Positions 36,460 through 44,593 of a stretch of DNA of 64,000 nt are shown here, piece by piece; position 1 is the stretch's first letter; every line of letters starts with the position of its first letter. Both the position numbers and the translations under genes were made by a program. Origin of the DNA: an uncultured Clostridia bacterium (GTDB taxonomy: Bacteria > Bacillota > Clostridia > Peptostreptococcales > Anaerovoracaceae); the NCBI GenBank assembly GCA_938049335.1, contig CALIYX010000030.1, positions 1-64,000 on the forward strand. Direction: 5' to 3'. The notes beneath the pieces are model-generated. The model was not told where the DNA came from. It saw nothing but the letters and a program-made list of their open reading frames with translations, and searched no databases.

Positions 36460-37707
36460 CTATAAAGCTAGTGCTTCTCTGATATTAGCTTCCTCGATAT
36501 CAACACCGATTACGCAAATCATTCCTGTAGTTGCAGCGCTTCCCGTTCTAACATCAGGCTCTCCTGGAACATAGTCAAAGTGAATCCATCCGCCCTCTGC
36601 ATTTTCAACAACACCCTTAGCTCTTAGTATTGTTCCAAACTCAGTGAAGTTTCCGAGCTTACCTAGGAAGTCATTAATCTCAGTCTCACTGAACTTATGG
36701 CTTGTCTCTATTCCTATGCTCTGGAATACTTCGTCTGCATGGTGGTGCCCGTGCTCGTGGTGATGTCCACATCCACAGCTTTCACCATGTTCGTGCTCAT
36801 GGTGATGGTGCTCGTGCTCTTCATGTCCGTGATCATGTCCACAGCAGCAGCCTTCACCATATTCGTGGTCGTGATGGTGCTCATGCTCCTCGTGCTCATG
36901 ATGATGATGATGTTCATGCTCATGATGGTGCTCGTGCTCTTCATGCTCATGATGGTGATGATGCTCATGCTCCTCATGTCCGTGATCATGTCCACAGCAG
37001 CAGCCCTCACCATGCTCGTGGTCGTGATGATGGTGCTCGTGCTCTTCATGCTCATGATGGTGATGATGCTCATGCATTTCCGTTTTTAGATGCTCAAGCT
37101 CTGCATCAATTCCAGCTCTCTTTTCCATGGTCTGAAGTATTAGCTTGCCATCTAGCTCATTCCAGTCTGTTGTAACAATTTCCGCAGTTTCGTTATGCTC
37201 ACGTAGAAGTGCAACGCAAGCATCTAGCTTGTCCTGAGCAAGACCAGCTGTATGGCTCAAAATAATAGCACTTGCGTTCTCAATCTGATTATTGAAGAAT
37301 TCACCAAAGTTCTTCATATACATCTTGCACTTCTTTGCATCAACAACTGTTGTAAATCCGTTAAGTACAAGCTCGTCATTATGTAGATTTTCTACCGCCA
37401 TGATAACATCGCTAAGCTTACCAACACCAGATGGCTCAATCAGGATTCTATCCGGGTTATATTTCTGGACCACCTCAGCAAGAGCCTTACCAAAATCTCC
37501 GACAAGGCTACAGCAAATGCATCCTGAGTTCATCTCGTTAACCTGAATTCCTGAGTCCTTTAGGAACTCACCGTCCACTCCTATATCACCAAACTCGTTT
37601 TCAATAAGTACAAGCTTTTCGTCCTTATATGCTTCGGAAATAAGCTTTTTAATCAAAGTTGTCTTTCCTGCTCCTAAAAATCCTGAAAATATGTCTACCT
37701 TTGTCAT
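36460..37707 (-). CDS. CobW/COG0523 GTPase with a 113-residue His-rich metal-binding insert
   Basis: 415 residues. P-loop GFLGAGKT at 9-16, CxCC metal site C63-I-C65-C66, Walker B ILIEPSG, and a CobW C-terminal domain after residue 330. Residues 211-323 are almost entirely His, Glu, Asp and Gly, with three Cys boxes of the form GEGCCCG or GESCGCG. COG0523 proteins use GTP to load metals, most often zinc, into client proteins; His-rich inserts are known, but this one is unusually long. The promoter has a TGGTATATA extended -10. No convincing Zur box was seen. Confidence 0.9.
   Translation of the reverse strand: MTKVDIFSGFLGAGKTTLIKKLISEAYKDEKLVLIENEFGDIGVDGEFLKDSGIQVNEMNSGCICCSLVGDFGKALAEVVQKYNPDRILIEPSGVGKLSDVIMAVENLHNDELVLNGFTTVVDAKKCKMYMKNFGEFFNNQIENASAIILSHTAGLAQDKLDACVALLREHNETAEIVTTDWNELDGKLILQTMEKRAGIDAELEHLKTEMHEHHHHHEHEEHEHHHHDHEHGEGCCCGHDHGHEEHEHHHHHEHEEHEHHHEHEHHHHHEHEEHEHHHDHEYGEGCCCGHDHGHEEHEHHHHEHEHGESCGCGHHHEHGHHHADEVFQSIGIETSHKFSETEINDFLGKLGNFTEFGTILRAKGVVENAEGGWIHFDYVPGEPDVRTGSAATTGMICVIGVDIEEANIREALAL
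36739..37077. repeat. low-complexity His/Glu-codon repeat tract
   Basis: This DNA encodes the His-rich insert and consists of imperfect tandem units of CAT/GAG-type triplets (atgctcatg, gtgctcttc). Long open frames on the other strand here are by-products of the composition. Such tracts are prone to slip, so length may differ among strains. Confidence 0.85.
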
Positions 37708-37763
37708 ATTACGCTCCCTTCAATATATATTCAGCTATATTTAATTTAAATTCTACGTATCTA

Positions 37764-37772
37764 TATATACCA
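37764..37772 (-). promoter_or_regulatory. extended -10 promoter of the His-rich GTPase gene
   Basis: Minus strand TGGTATATA; 15 bases, ATCAAAGTGGTATAT (37765-37779), are identical to the gdhA promoter region. The -35 position is poor. Confidence 0.5.
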
Positions 37773-37831
37773 CTTTGATGTGTAAACAAAATGAAAATCA
37801 TAGATATTCTTTGCAATATTATTGCACTTCA

Positions 37832-38065
37832 CTACTCATCTTCTTCTACGATGAAGCTTCTAAAGATTGCCTTTTCATCCTCGCTTAATTTCATTGTTAC
37901 GCAAAGAGTTTCAATTACTTCAGCTGGTGGCACATGCCCTTCCGTAGTACAGAGCATGGTAAAATCATTGTGCGGCATGCCGAGGTTTTTAAAAACGATT
38001 TCTCCGCAGCTCACCTTTCTGTCGTAGATTCTAAAAAATTCTCTCGCAAAATTCTTATTTGACAT
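37832..38065 (-). CDS. small unrecognised protein, 77 residues
   Basis: A good AAGGAG four bases before the ATG supports a real gene. The C-terminal half (DFTMLCTTEGHVPPAEVIETLCVTMKLSEDE) has the cadence of the second half of an XRE-like helix-turn-helix or a PPxEV helical bundle, but no full HTH is seen. Two Cys residues lie there. It is divergent from the EamA gene and followed by the GTPase promoter. Function unknown. Confidence 0.65.
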   Translation of the reverse strand: MSNKNFAREFFRIYDRKVSCGEIVFKNLGMPHNDFTMLCTTEGHVPPAEVIETLCVTMKLSEDEKAIFRSFIVEEDE

Positions 38066-38119
38066 TTTTCTCCTTTTATATCATTATAAAAATTACGTAT
38101 ATTTTGATTGGAGGACTAT

Positions 38120-39025
38120 ATGAAGGATAGATTCAAACAAGGCATGGTCATGACAATTTTTGCAGGAATAGCATGGGGCTTTTCGGGTACCTGTGCCGAA
38201 ATTCTGTTTAAGAACTTCGGGATAACTCCGGTTTATCTGTCTTCAATGCGCATGGTTTTTGCTGGTCTAATCCTCACCATTGCAGCCCTACTAACAAATA
38301 GAGAAAACCTGATTTCTATGCTTAAAGATAAGCGTTCTGTACTTCAGCTAGTTCTATTTGCGCTGTTTGGCATTTTGTTCAATCAAGTTTCTTATCTTGA
38401 GGCAATCAATAATTCAAACTCAGGAACTGCAACTATACTCCAGTATATAGGACCTGTTTTCTGCATGATTACCGAATGTATTCTTATCAAAAGACTCCCA
38501 ACAAAGAAGGAAGTCAGCGCCATCATGCTTGCCATGATAGGCACATTTATTCTCGCAACTCATGGTGACATTCACCGTATCTACATAACACCGCTTGGTC
38601 TAATGTGGGGACTATTTGCTGCATTTGCTATTGTATTCTACACTTTCATCCCTATAAAACTGATAGAGAAGTACGGTGCAATTCCGATAACCGGATGCGC
38701 TATGCTCATCGGAGGAGCTGTAACAAGCACATATAGCAAGGCCTTCTTACAGCCATTTAATACAGATCCTAAGTTCGTTGCACTTCTTGTTCTAATTATA
38801 CTACTTGGAACTATAGTATCATACACTCTATATCTAATGGGAATAAACAGATGCGGTCCTGTCGTAGCCAGCATGCTAGCTAGCATAGAGCCCGTATCAG
38901 CCACTGTGTTTATGGTAATTTTACTAAATGTTCCATTCACTGGAATAGAAGCATTAGGCTTTGCATGTATATTTGTAACAGTCTTCATCCTCGCAAGGAG
39001 TAAGACATCAAATAACAATAAATAG
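38120..39025 (+). CDS. EamA/DMT-family transporter
   Basis: 301 residues with ten membrane helices in two EamA halves (GIAWGFSGTCAEILFK at the start, VVASMLASIEPVSATVF in the second). The family exports amino acids, purines or other metabolites; the substrate is not predictable. ATG 38120 follows GGAGG by five bases; the upstream TTG at 38108 is rejected. The stop lies one base from the converging recX stop. Confidence 0.88.
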   Translation: MKDRFKQGMVMTIFAGIAWGFSGTCAEILFKNFGITPVYLSSMRMVFAGLILTIAALLTNRENLISMLKDKRSVLQLVLFALFGILFNQVSYLEAINNSNSGTATILQYIGPVFCMITECILIKRLPTKKEVSAIMLAMIGTFILATHGDIHRIYITPLGLMWGLFAAFAIVFYTFIPIKLIEKYGAIPITGCAMLIGGAVTSTYSKAFLQPFNTDPKFVALLVLIILLGTIVSYTLYLMGINRCGPVVASMLASIEPVSATVFMVILLNVPFTGIEALGFACIFVTVFILARSKTSNNNK

Positions 39026-39026
39026 G

Positions 39027-39542
39027 CTAGACTTCATAATCGAATAAAATCTCATCTCTAGCTAGCTCATCGAGTTTGCTGAGTGTAGAAAATACTATCG
39101 AAGAACTATATCCGTAGGTTGATAGCCTGCGGATTATTCTATTTCTAAGCTTTTCTGGTAGCCTGCCTTCTATATCCATTCCGCTTTGCCTTACAACTTT
39201 TAGAGCTACAGCAAGTGCTATATCTGCCTCGCTATTTACATCTTCAGCTTCAGCATTTTCAGCCTTCTCATCAAAAGCAGTCGAAATATCATCACTACTG
39301 AGCTCTCGCTTTCGTAGTTCCCTTTTGATTCTAAGCTCTCCCCAGCCCTTTCTCTCTCCATGAGCAATAAAATCCCTACAGTACTGAAGATCATCTAGAT
39401 AGCCGTATTCTATAAAGCTTTCAATTATCGGCTCTATTTCCTCACTAGAAAAGTCCTTGTCCTTAAGGTATTTTCTCAAAACTGAAACGCTACATCTTGA
39501 GCGAAGCACTCTTGCTGCCGCAAGTTCACTTATCGACTTCAT
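39027..39542 (-). CDS. recX: RecX-family regulatory protein
   Basis: 171 residues of repeated three-helix units: AAARVLRSRCSVSVLRKYL, then YGYLDDLQYCRDFIAHGERKGWGELRIKRELRKR and a final unit LRNRIIRRLSTYGYSSS. RecX inhibits or tunes RecA filaments. recA itself is not in the window. An acidic linker of about 15 residues (ENAEAEDVNSEAD) splits the protein. The start overlaps the phosphopantetheinyl transferase stop by 4 bases. Confidence 0.85.
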   Translation of the reverse strand: MKSISELAAARVLRSRCSVSVLRKYLKDKDFSSEEIEPIIESFIEYGYLDDLQYCRDFIAHGERKGWGELRIKRELRKRELSSDDISTAFDEKAENAEAEDVNSEADIALAVALKVVRQSGMDIEGRLPEKLRNRIIRRLSTYGYSSSIVFSTLSKLDELARDEILFDYEV

Positions 39543-40120
39543 ATAAGCACCACCTTGGCGTCTTCTTCAGTCTCGAGGCAATATGTACACTTTATTTCGG
39601 GAAGAATATCTATTCTCTTTATATAGACCTTCTTGCCTTCATACACAAGACTCTGTTTTAGCTCGTGGTTTTCATCGACCACAGATTCCTTTGATGCAAA
39701 AAGTCCCTTACCTGTATATTTCCCAAAAGCTTCCTTAGCCGTCCAAATATCGAAAAAGCCTTCTTCTCCCCAGAGCTTCACATACTCAAATTCTGCCTTG
39801 CTGAAATGCCTGCCAGCTATAGATTCGTGCTTGCAGGATTTTACCTCCTGTATATCGATTCCACACGGCTTTCTATCAAATAGACACATCCACATAGGCC
39901 CTGTATTTGATACTGAAAATTCTACATCAAAATTTGCAAAATATGGCTTTCCTTCTTTGTAAACTTCTATTTTAACATCATTTACAATATCGTCTATTTC
40001 CCCTATATTTAATGATTTGCATTCTTGGCTTCTAAGATAATTTGATAGTGCAGTTCTTATTAAACCGTAACTTTTCTCACCGTGTAAAACCATTCCTTCT
40101 CTTAAATATATCTCTGGCAA
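39539..40120 (-). CDS. 4'-phosphopantetheinyl transferase (Sfp type)
   Basis: About 193 residues. Motifs GKPYF, FSVSNTGPMW, CGIDIQEV (Mg-binding Asp-x-Glu type) and WTAKEAFGKYTGKGL define the Sfp group. It transfers phosphopantetheine from CoA to carrier proteins. An upstream ATG at 40132 has no ribosome site; a GGAGG lies inside its first codons, five bases before a TTG at 40120, which I take as the true start. Whether its client is the fatty acid ACP or a secondary-metabolite carrier is open; no PKS/NRPS gene is nearby. Confidence 0.85.
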   Translation of the reverse strand: MPEIYLREGMVLHGEKSYGLIRTALSNYLRSQECKSLNIGEIDDIVNDVKIEVYKEGKPYFANFDVEFSVSNTGPMWMCLFDRKPCGIDIQEVKSCKHESIAGRHFSKAEFEYVKLWGEEGFFDIWTAKEAFGKYTGKGLFASKESVVDENHELKQSLVYEGKKVYIKRIDILPEIKCTYCLETEEDAKVVLI

Positions 40121-40181
40121 AATGACCTCCATTACACTTGTCCCAGAACTAACTATGGGGATTTTTAACTATTAAAACAAT

Positions 40182-40199
40182 AGGGTGCTAATGCACCCT
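40182..40199 (-). terminator. terminator of yerC
   Basis: AGGGTGC/GCACCCT stem with a TAAT loop, 4 bases after the yerC stop, followed on the minus strand by TTGTTTTAA. Confidence 0.75.
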
Positions 40200-40202
40200 A
40201 AA

Positions 40203-40505
40203 CTATTTTTCCTCATTGTTAAGGCGATCCAAAACTCTGCGATATCCATCCGCACCATAAACAATGCACTTGTTAATTCTGCTTATAGTCGCTGTCGAAG
40301 CCTTAGTCTCCTTCTCTATTTCGTTGTATGTTTTCTTCTCCGAAAGGAGCTTAGCTACCTGCAATCTCTGAGCTATTGAATGTATCTCGTTGATAGTACA
40401 TATATCCTCAAAGAACCTATAGCAATCTTCTCTATCGCGCAATGTCAAAATCCCATCGAATAGTTCATCAATATCTTCTCTTCTGTACTTTGATTCGTAA
40501 GCCAT
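40203..40505 (-). CDS. yerC: YerC/YecD-family TrpR-like DNA-binding protein
   Basis: 100 residues from ATG 40505 (AAGGAAG upstream); the longer 113-residue frame is unlikely. TrpR-superfamily helices IHSIAQRLQVAKLLSEKKTYNEIEK with the recognition region ASTATISRINKCI match the YerC/YecD family of uncharacterised repressors. Its own promoter (TTGACT-17-TATAAT) and terminator make it a single-gene unit. Confidence 0.88.
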   Translation of the reverse strand: MAYESKYRREDIDELFDGILTLRDREDCYRFFEDICTINEIHSIAQRLQVAKLLSEKKTYNEIEKETKASTATISRINKCIVYGADGYRRVLDRLNNEEK

Positions 40506-40561
40506 CGTCTCTTCCTTTCGCCTTAATAGTAAGGCATAAAACACCGAAATATTGCGTTGAA

Positions 40562-40590
40562 ATTATACCATTTTACCGTGCTAAAGTCAA
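40562..40590 (-). promoter_or_regulatory. strong sigma-A promoter of yerC
   Basis: Minus strand TTGACT (40585-40590), 17-base spacer, TATAAT (40562-40567). The -35 box directly adjoins the ctpA stop codon. Confidence 0.88.
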
Positions 40591-41742
40591 TTAGCCTGCA
40601 AGCTCTATAGCCTTCTCTAGCTGCAAATCCTTGCCATCGCTATTCGTCACAAGATACTGAGGAGTAACTCCCACACCATGTATCTTTGTACCCTTAGGTG
40701 AGAAGTATTCCTTTACAGTAAGACTTACTGCTGTTTCATCTTTAAACAAGCGCGTTTCCTGAACAATACCTTTACCGTAAGTCTTCTGACCCACAGAAAT
40801 CGCAGCATTATTATCTACGAGGGCTGATGCAACAATTTCTGATGCACTGGCAGAATTTTCATCTATCAAAAGTACTACCTTAAGTTTTGTATGCTTTTCA
40901 TCGGAGTTGAAGTTTTTGACATTTCCCTTCTTGTCCTTTGTGTAGGTGATTTTGCACTTAGGAAGAATTCTGTCCGCTACCTTTGTTCCCTCGTCAAAAT
41001 ATCCGCCTGGATTTGAGCGCAAATCTATAATCACACTCTCCTTACCACTAGATTCAAAGGCATTTATCGCCTCATTAAAATGCTTAGCAGTATTGCTTCC
41101 AAATGAGAGTATCTTTACATAGCCTATCTTATCCGAAATCGAAGACTGCTCAACAGTAGATTCTTCAATCTCCCCTCTGATAACCTTGATTTCCTTTTTC
41201 TCTGTTCCGCGCTTTATCTTAAGCACAACAGGATCTCCAACTTTACCAGTTATCGCCTTCCTTACAGAGTTTGTAGTGGTATATGTCTTTCCGTCAATCT
41301 CTAGAATTATATCGCCCGTCTTGATTCCTGCAGCTTCTGCTGGAGCGTCTTTCATGACATCCTTGACAACGATTCCTTCCTTTGTAATCTCAAAGCTTAT
41401 ACCGATTCCTGTAAAGCTATTATTTAGATTTCTCTTGAGTAGCGCAAGTTCTTCTTTGTTTAGATATCTTGAGTATTTATCTCCAAGTGCATCAAACATC
41501 GCATTGTATATAGCTTGTTCCTGCTTATCCTTATCGTACTTAAAAAGGAAGTCCGATGAAATAAATTCCTCTACACTTATAAGCTTACTATATTTCTCAA
41601 GAAGCTTGTTTTGCTCATCAAGTTCACTCCTACTTACCATAGCGGTGTCGCTGAGCTTAAGGTAGGAGAAAAATCCTGCCACTAACATTGCCGATGTGAT
41701 AAATACAGTGAATATTACTATCCCAAATCTTTGTTTTTTCAT
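40591..41742 (-). CDS. ctpA: S41-family C-terminal processing peptidase
   Basis: 383 residues. N-terminal membrane anchor (about 8-27), a PDZ domain (GIGISFEIT to AGIKTGDIILEIDG) and the tail-specific protease core with the Ser cluster at 297-301 (ENSASASEIV) and Lys at 324 (GKGIVQ), the Ser-Lys dyad pattern. It cleaves extracytoplasmic proteins from the C-terminus. Last gene of the ftsE unit; the start overlaps the recJ stop by one base (TAATG). In this context hydrolase turnover is a plausible role. Confidence 0.93.
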   Translation of the reverse strand: MKKQRFGIVIFTVFITSAMLVAGFFSYLKLSDTAMVSRSELDEQNKLLEKYSKLISVEEFISSDFLFKYDKDKQEQAIYNAMFDALGDKYSRYLNKEELALLKRNLNNSFTGIGISFEITKEGIVVKDVMKDAPAEAAGIKTGDIILEIDGKTYTTTNSVRKAITGKVGDPVVLKIKRGTEKKEIKVIRGEIEESTVEQSSISDKIGYVKILSFGSNTAKHFNEAINAFESSGKESVIIDLRSNPGGYFDEGTKVADRILPKCKITYTKDKKGNVKNFNSDEKHTKLKVVLLIDENSASASEIVASALVDNNAAISVGQKTYGKGIVQETRLFKDETAVSLTVKEYFSPKGTKIHGVGVTPQYLVTNSDGKDLQLEKAIELAG

Positions 41743-43394
41743 TAGTTCTCCATCTTTGCTGACTTCAAAACAAAATTCATATATTGTTTTCCATTCCAGT
41801 TTGATAAATCTAAATTTCCAATCAAAGCTATCCTTTGCTTTGTCTTCATCGCTTCTTCTAAAAGAGCTTCATTTACATCAGCATTTGCAAAGTCTACGCC
41901 TCTAATTTGCTTTCCATCAAAGTTTGCTGTAAACTGCAAAAACTCAGGTCTCCTCTGCATCCTTGAAACGAAATCAATATTCGTATCGATTCTTATTAGA
42001 GGTACTTCATTGCATCTGCCAAAAGGCTCAAGCATACTCTGCTGAGAGAAGAAATCCGCGTTTAGATCAATGCTCTGTAATTGAACGTCATAATCTGGCA
42101 TGCTGTTTTCTTCTGCCTTAGCCCTGCTCTTTTGCTCTATCAAACCCTCTTCTAAGGACTGTCTTAAAAGCGGTATGTTTTCATCTAAAATTGTGAATCC
42201 ACAGGCTGCTGCGTGTCCACCAAACTTAACAAATAGCTCAGGTTTTCGATTTAAAAGTTCAAACAGGCTTATTCCATCTACGCTTCGTCCTGTTCCCTTA
42301 CTACATCCCTCGCCTATCTTTGTAACGATAAGACTTGGGACATTATATTTTTCCTTAAGCTTTCCTGCTACAATTCCTGTGACGCCTTCGTGCGCATCAT
42401 CTAGCTCTACTAGAAGATATCCTTTATCTACATCTTCCTTTGATATATCGGTCAAGCAGCTCTTAAAAAGCTTCTCCTGGACACTTCTTCTAGTGCTGTT
42501 GGCTTCTTTTATCTGCCCTGCAAGCTCCTTTGCTCTCTGTTCATCATCGCAGAGTATGAGCCTTGATGCTAGAGAGGCACTTCCCATTCTACCAGCCGCA
42601 TTTATATGAGGAGCAATCACAAATGAAATGTTTTGTGAGCTTATTTCACCCTGCTTTAGTCCAATTTCTGATAATAAAGCCTTAAGACCTACTCTCTTGC
42701 TTAGGTTTAGCGCTCTAAGTCCGAACTTCACAAGAGTTCTATTCTCATCGATAAGTGGCACTACATCTCCCACTGTACCTATTGCGACAAGGTCAAGGTT
42801 TCGTGTCAAAACCTCCTTGGGAAGATTCGCTGTTTCACACAAGGCTTGAGCAAGCTTAAATGCAACTCCAACTCCAGCTAGCGCCTTAAATGGGTAGTTA
42901 CAATCAGCCTGACTAGGGTTGATAATTAAGCAGTCTGGAACCTCATCTCTAATCGTATGGTGATCTGTTACAAGAATCTCAAGCCCTATCTCCTGAGCAT
43001 GCATTACCTCATCTACAGATGTCGAACCACAGTCTACAGTTACAATTAGGTCAGCTCCTGCTGCCTTAATCTTGTCAATAGCATCTGAATTTAGTCCGTA
43101 GCCCTCATCAAAACGCGAAGGAATGTAGTAGCTTACATCTGCTCCCATTCTTCTTAGAACGTCCATCATAAGAGAAACTGATGTGACTCCGTCCGCATCA
43201 TAGTCTCCATAGATACAGATTTTCTGTCTAGTCTCAACGGCCATCATAATAAGGTCCACGCCCTCATACATATCCTTAAGCAAAAAAGGATCATATGTAA
43301 GACTCGGCTTATCAGATAAGAACTCCGCGACATCATCTGCCGCGGAGATTCCTCTTTTATTTAATATTGTCTCTATTGCGCTGTTTAAATTCAT
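41742..43394 (-). CDS. recJ: single-strand DNA 5'-3' exonuclease RecJ
   Basis: 550 residues. DHH-family motifs IYGDYDADGVTS, TVDCGSTS and VTDHHTIRDEVP, then DHHA1 with FGGHAAACGF, and a C-terminal OB-like domain. It degrades single-stranded DNA in recombination and base-excision repair. It is embedded between an M23 hydrolase activator and ctpA, an arrangement that makes it part of a division operon by position only. Confidence 0.94.
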   Translation of the reverse strand: MNLNSAIETILNKRGISAADDVAEFLSDKPSLTYDPFLLKDMYEGVDLIMMAVETRQKICIYGDYDADGVTSVSLMMDVLRRMGADVSYYIPSRFDEGYGLNSDAIDKIKAAGADLIVTVDCGSTSVDEVMHAQEIGLEILVTDHHTIRDEVPDCLIINPSQADCNYPFKALAGVGVAFKLAQALCETANLPKEVLTRNLDLVAIGTVGDVVPLIDENRTLVKFGLRALNLSKRVGLKALLSEIGLKQGEISSQNISFVIAPHINAAGRMGSASLASRLILCDDEQRAKELAGQIKEANSTRRSVQEKLFKSCLTDISKEDVDKGYLLVELDDAHEGVTGIVAGKLKEKYNVPSLIVTKIGEGCSKGTGRSVDGISLFELLNRKPELFVKFGGHAAACGFTILDENIPLLRQSLEEGLIEQKSRAKAEENSMPDYDVQLQSIDLNADFFSQQSMLEPFGRCNEVPLIRIDTNIDFVSRMQRRPEFLQFTANFDGKQIRGVDFANADVNEALLEEAMKTKQRIALIGNLDLSNWNGKQYMNFVLKSAKMEN

Positions 43395-43405
43395 TACTTC
43401 ACTTT

Positions 43406-44575
43406 CTAGAAGGCAACATATTTACGAGGATTTACAAGTATTCCGTTTTCTCTAACTTCGAAATGTACGTGTGGACCTGTTGCCCAACCTGTCATTCCTG
43501 AGTAAGCGATAATCTGTCCCTTCTGCACATACTGACCTGGAGAAACAACAAGTGCGCTGTTATGTCCGTATGCAGTTACTATTCCATTTCCGTGGTCAAT
43601 GAACACTCCCCATCCATATCCCTGCTGATACCAACCTGTTAGGTTCATTACTCTACCTGAGTCTGATGCAACTACTGGAGTATTCATTGGGCATGCAAGG
43701 TCGATAGCTCCATGGAATGTACCATATTGCTCAAGACCAACTCTGTTACCGAACTCTGATGTTACAACATAGTTTGATACTGGGCTTATCATTCCACCAG
43801 TTCCAACATAGCTTGCTCCACCACCGGAACTTCCACCAGCTGAACCACCACCGTTATTAACTGCTGCCTGCTGTTGCTGTTGCTGTTGCTGTGCTGCTAG
43901 CTCTGCTGCAATCTGTGATGAAAGAGATTCAGCTTGCTGATTAAATATTGCTAGATTCTCATCTATCTTAGCTGCCTTAGCCTCAAGCTGTGCAGACACC
44001 TTGTCAAGCTCGCCCTTCTTATCCTTAAGTTCACTCTGTGAACTTGCCATTGCCTGCTGAGCAGCACTGAGTTCCTTCTTTGTATGGTTTAGCTCTTTGC
44101 TTATCTTCTCCAGACTATTTAGGGTGCTTCTATCGCTCTTATAGATTTTCTGAAGCATAGATAGATTGGATAGAAGTTCAGAGAAGTTCCTTGAATCTAG
44201 GATTATATCGATAAATCCAACAGAGCCATTCTTGTACATAGTGCGAAGTCTCTTAGACATTCCGCTTTTTCTATCGTCAATCTTAGCTTGCATCTCATCA
44301 ATTTTACCATTTAGCTCATCGATTTCTGCCTGCTTCTTGTCAATCTCACTCTGTGCATTTGTAATTTCGGTGTTAAGGCTTACAATCTTAGTATTATATT
44401 GTTCTAGCTCGTTTACTATTTCGCCTTTTTCTGCTTCTGCAGCCTTCTGCTTTTCCCTTATGCTGTTTAGCTCAGACTTCTTGTCTGTTGCATATATGCT
44501 TCCCGTATATGCAAGGCTAAGACTTAAAGCCATCATCAGCGATAATGATAATGCTATAACTCTATTCTTTCTCAT
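43406..44575 (-). CDS. M23-domain murein hydrolase or activator with long coiled coil
   Basis: 389 residues from ATG 44575 (GGAGG six bases upstream). Signal peptide (IALSLSLMMALSLSLAYTGSIYA), an antiparallel coiled coil (about 35-240), a Gln-run and Gly/Ser linker, then an M23/LytM domain with HGAIDLACPMNTPVVA and HVHFEVREN. The zinc-binding pattern HxxxD and HxH is present, so it may be catalytic rather than a pseudo-enzyme. In ftsEX operons such PcsB/EnvC-like proteins are gated by FtsX. Confidence 0.92.
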   Translation of the reverse strand: MRKNRVIALSLSLMMALSLSLAYTGSIYATDKKSELNSIREKQKAAEAEKGEIVNELEQYNTKIVSLNTEITNAQSEIDKKQAEIDELNGKIDEMQAKIDDRKSGMSKRLRTMYKNGSVGFIDIILDSRNFSELLSNLSMLQKIYKSDRSTLNSLEKISKELNHTKKELSAAQQAMASSQSELKDKKGELDKVSAQLEAKAAKIDENLAIFNQQAESLSSQIAAELAAQQQQQQQQAAVNNGGGSAGGSSGGGASYVGTGGMISPVSNYVVTSEFGNRVGLEQYGTFHGAIDLACPMNTPVVASDSGRVMNLTGWYQQGYGWGVFIDHGNGIVTAYGHNSALVVSPGQYVQKGQIIAYSGMTGWATGPHVHFEVRENGILVNPRKYVAF

Positions 44576-44593
44576 CAATAACCTCCAAATCCT

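Noticed and set aside
36697..37175. Long open frames on the plus strand across the His-rich tract
   Set aside because: They mirror the low-complexity His/Glu codons of the minus-strand GTPase gene and have no ribosome site or coherent protein character.
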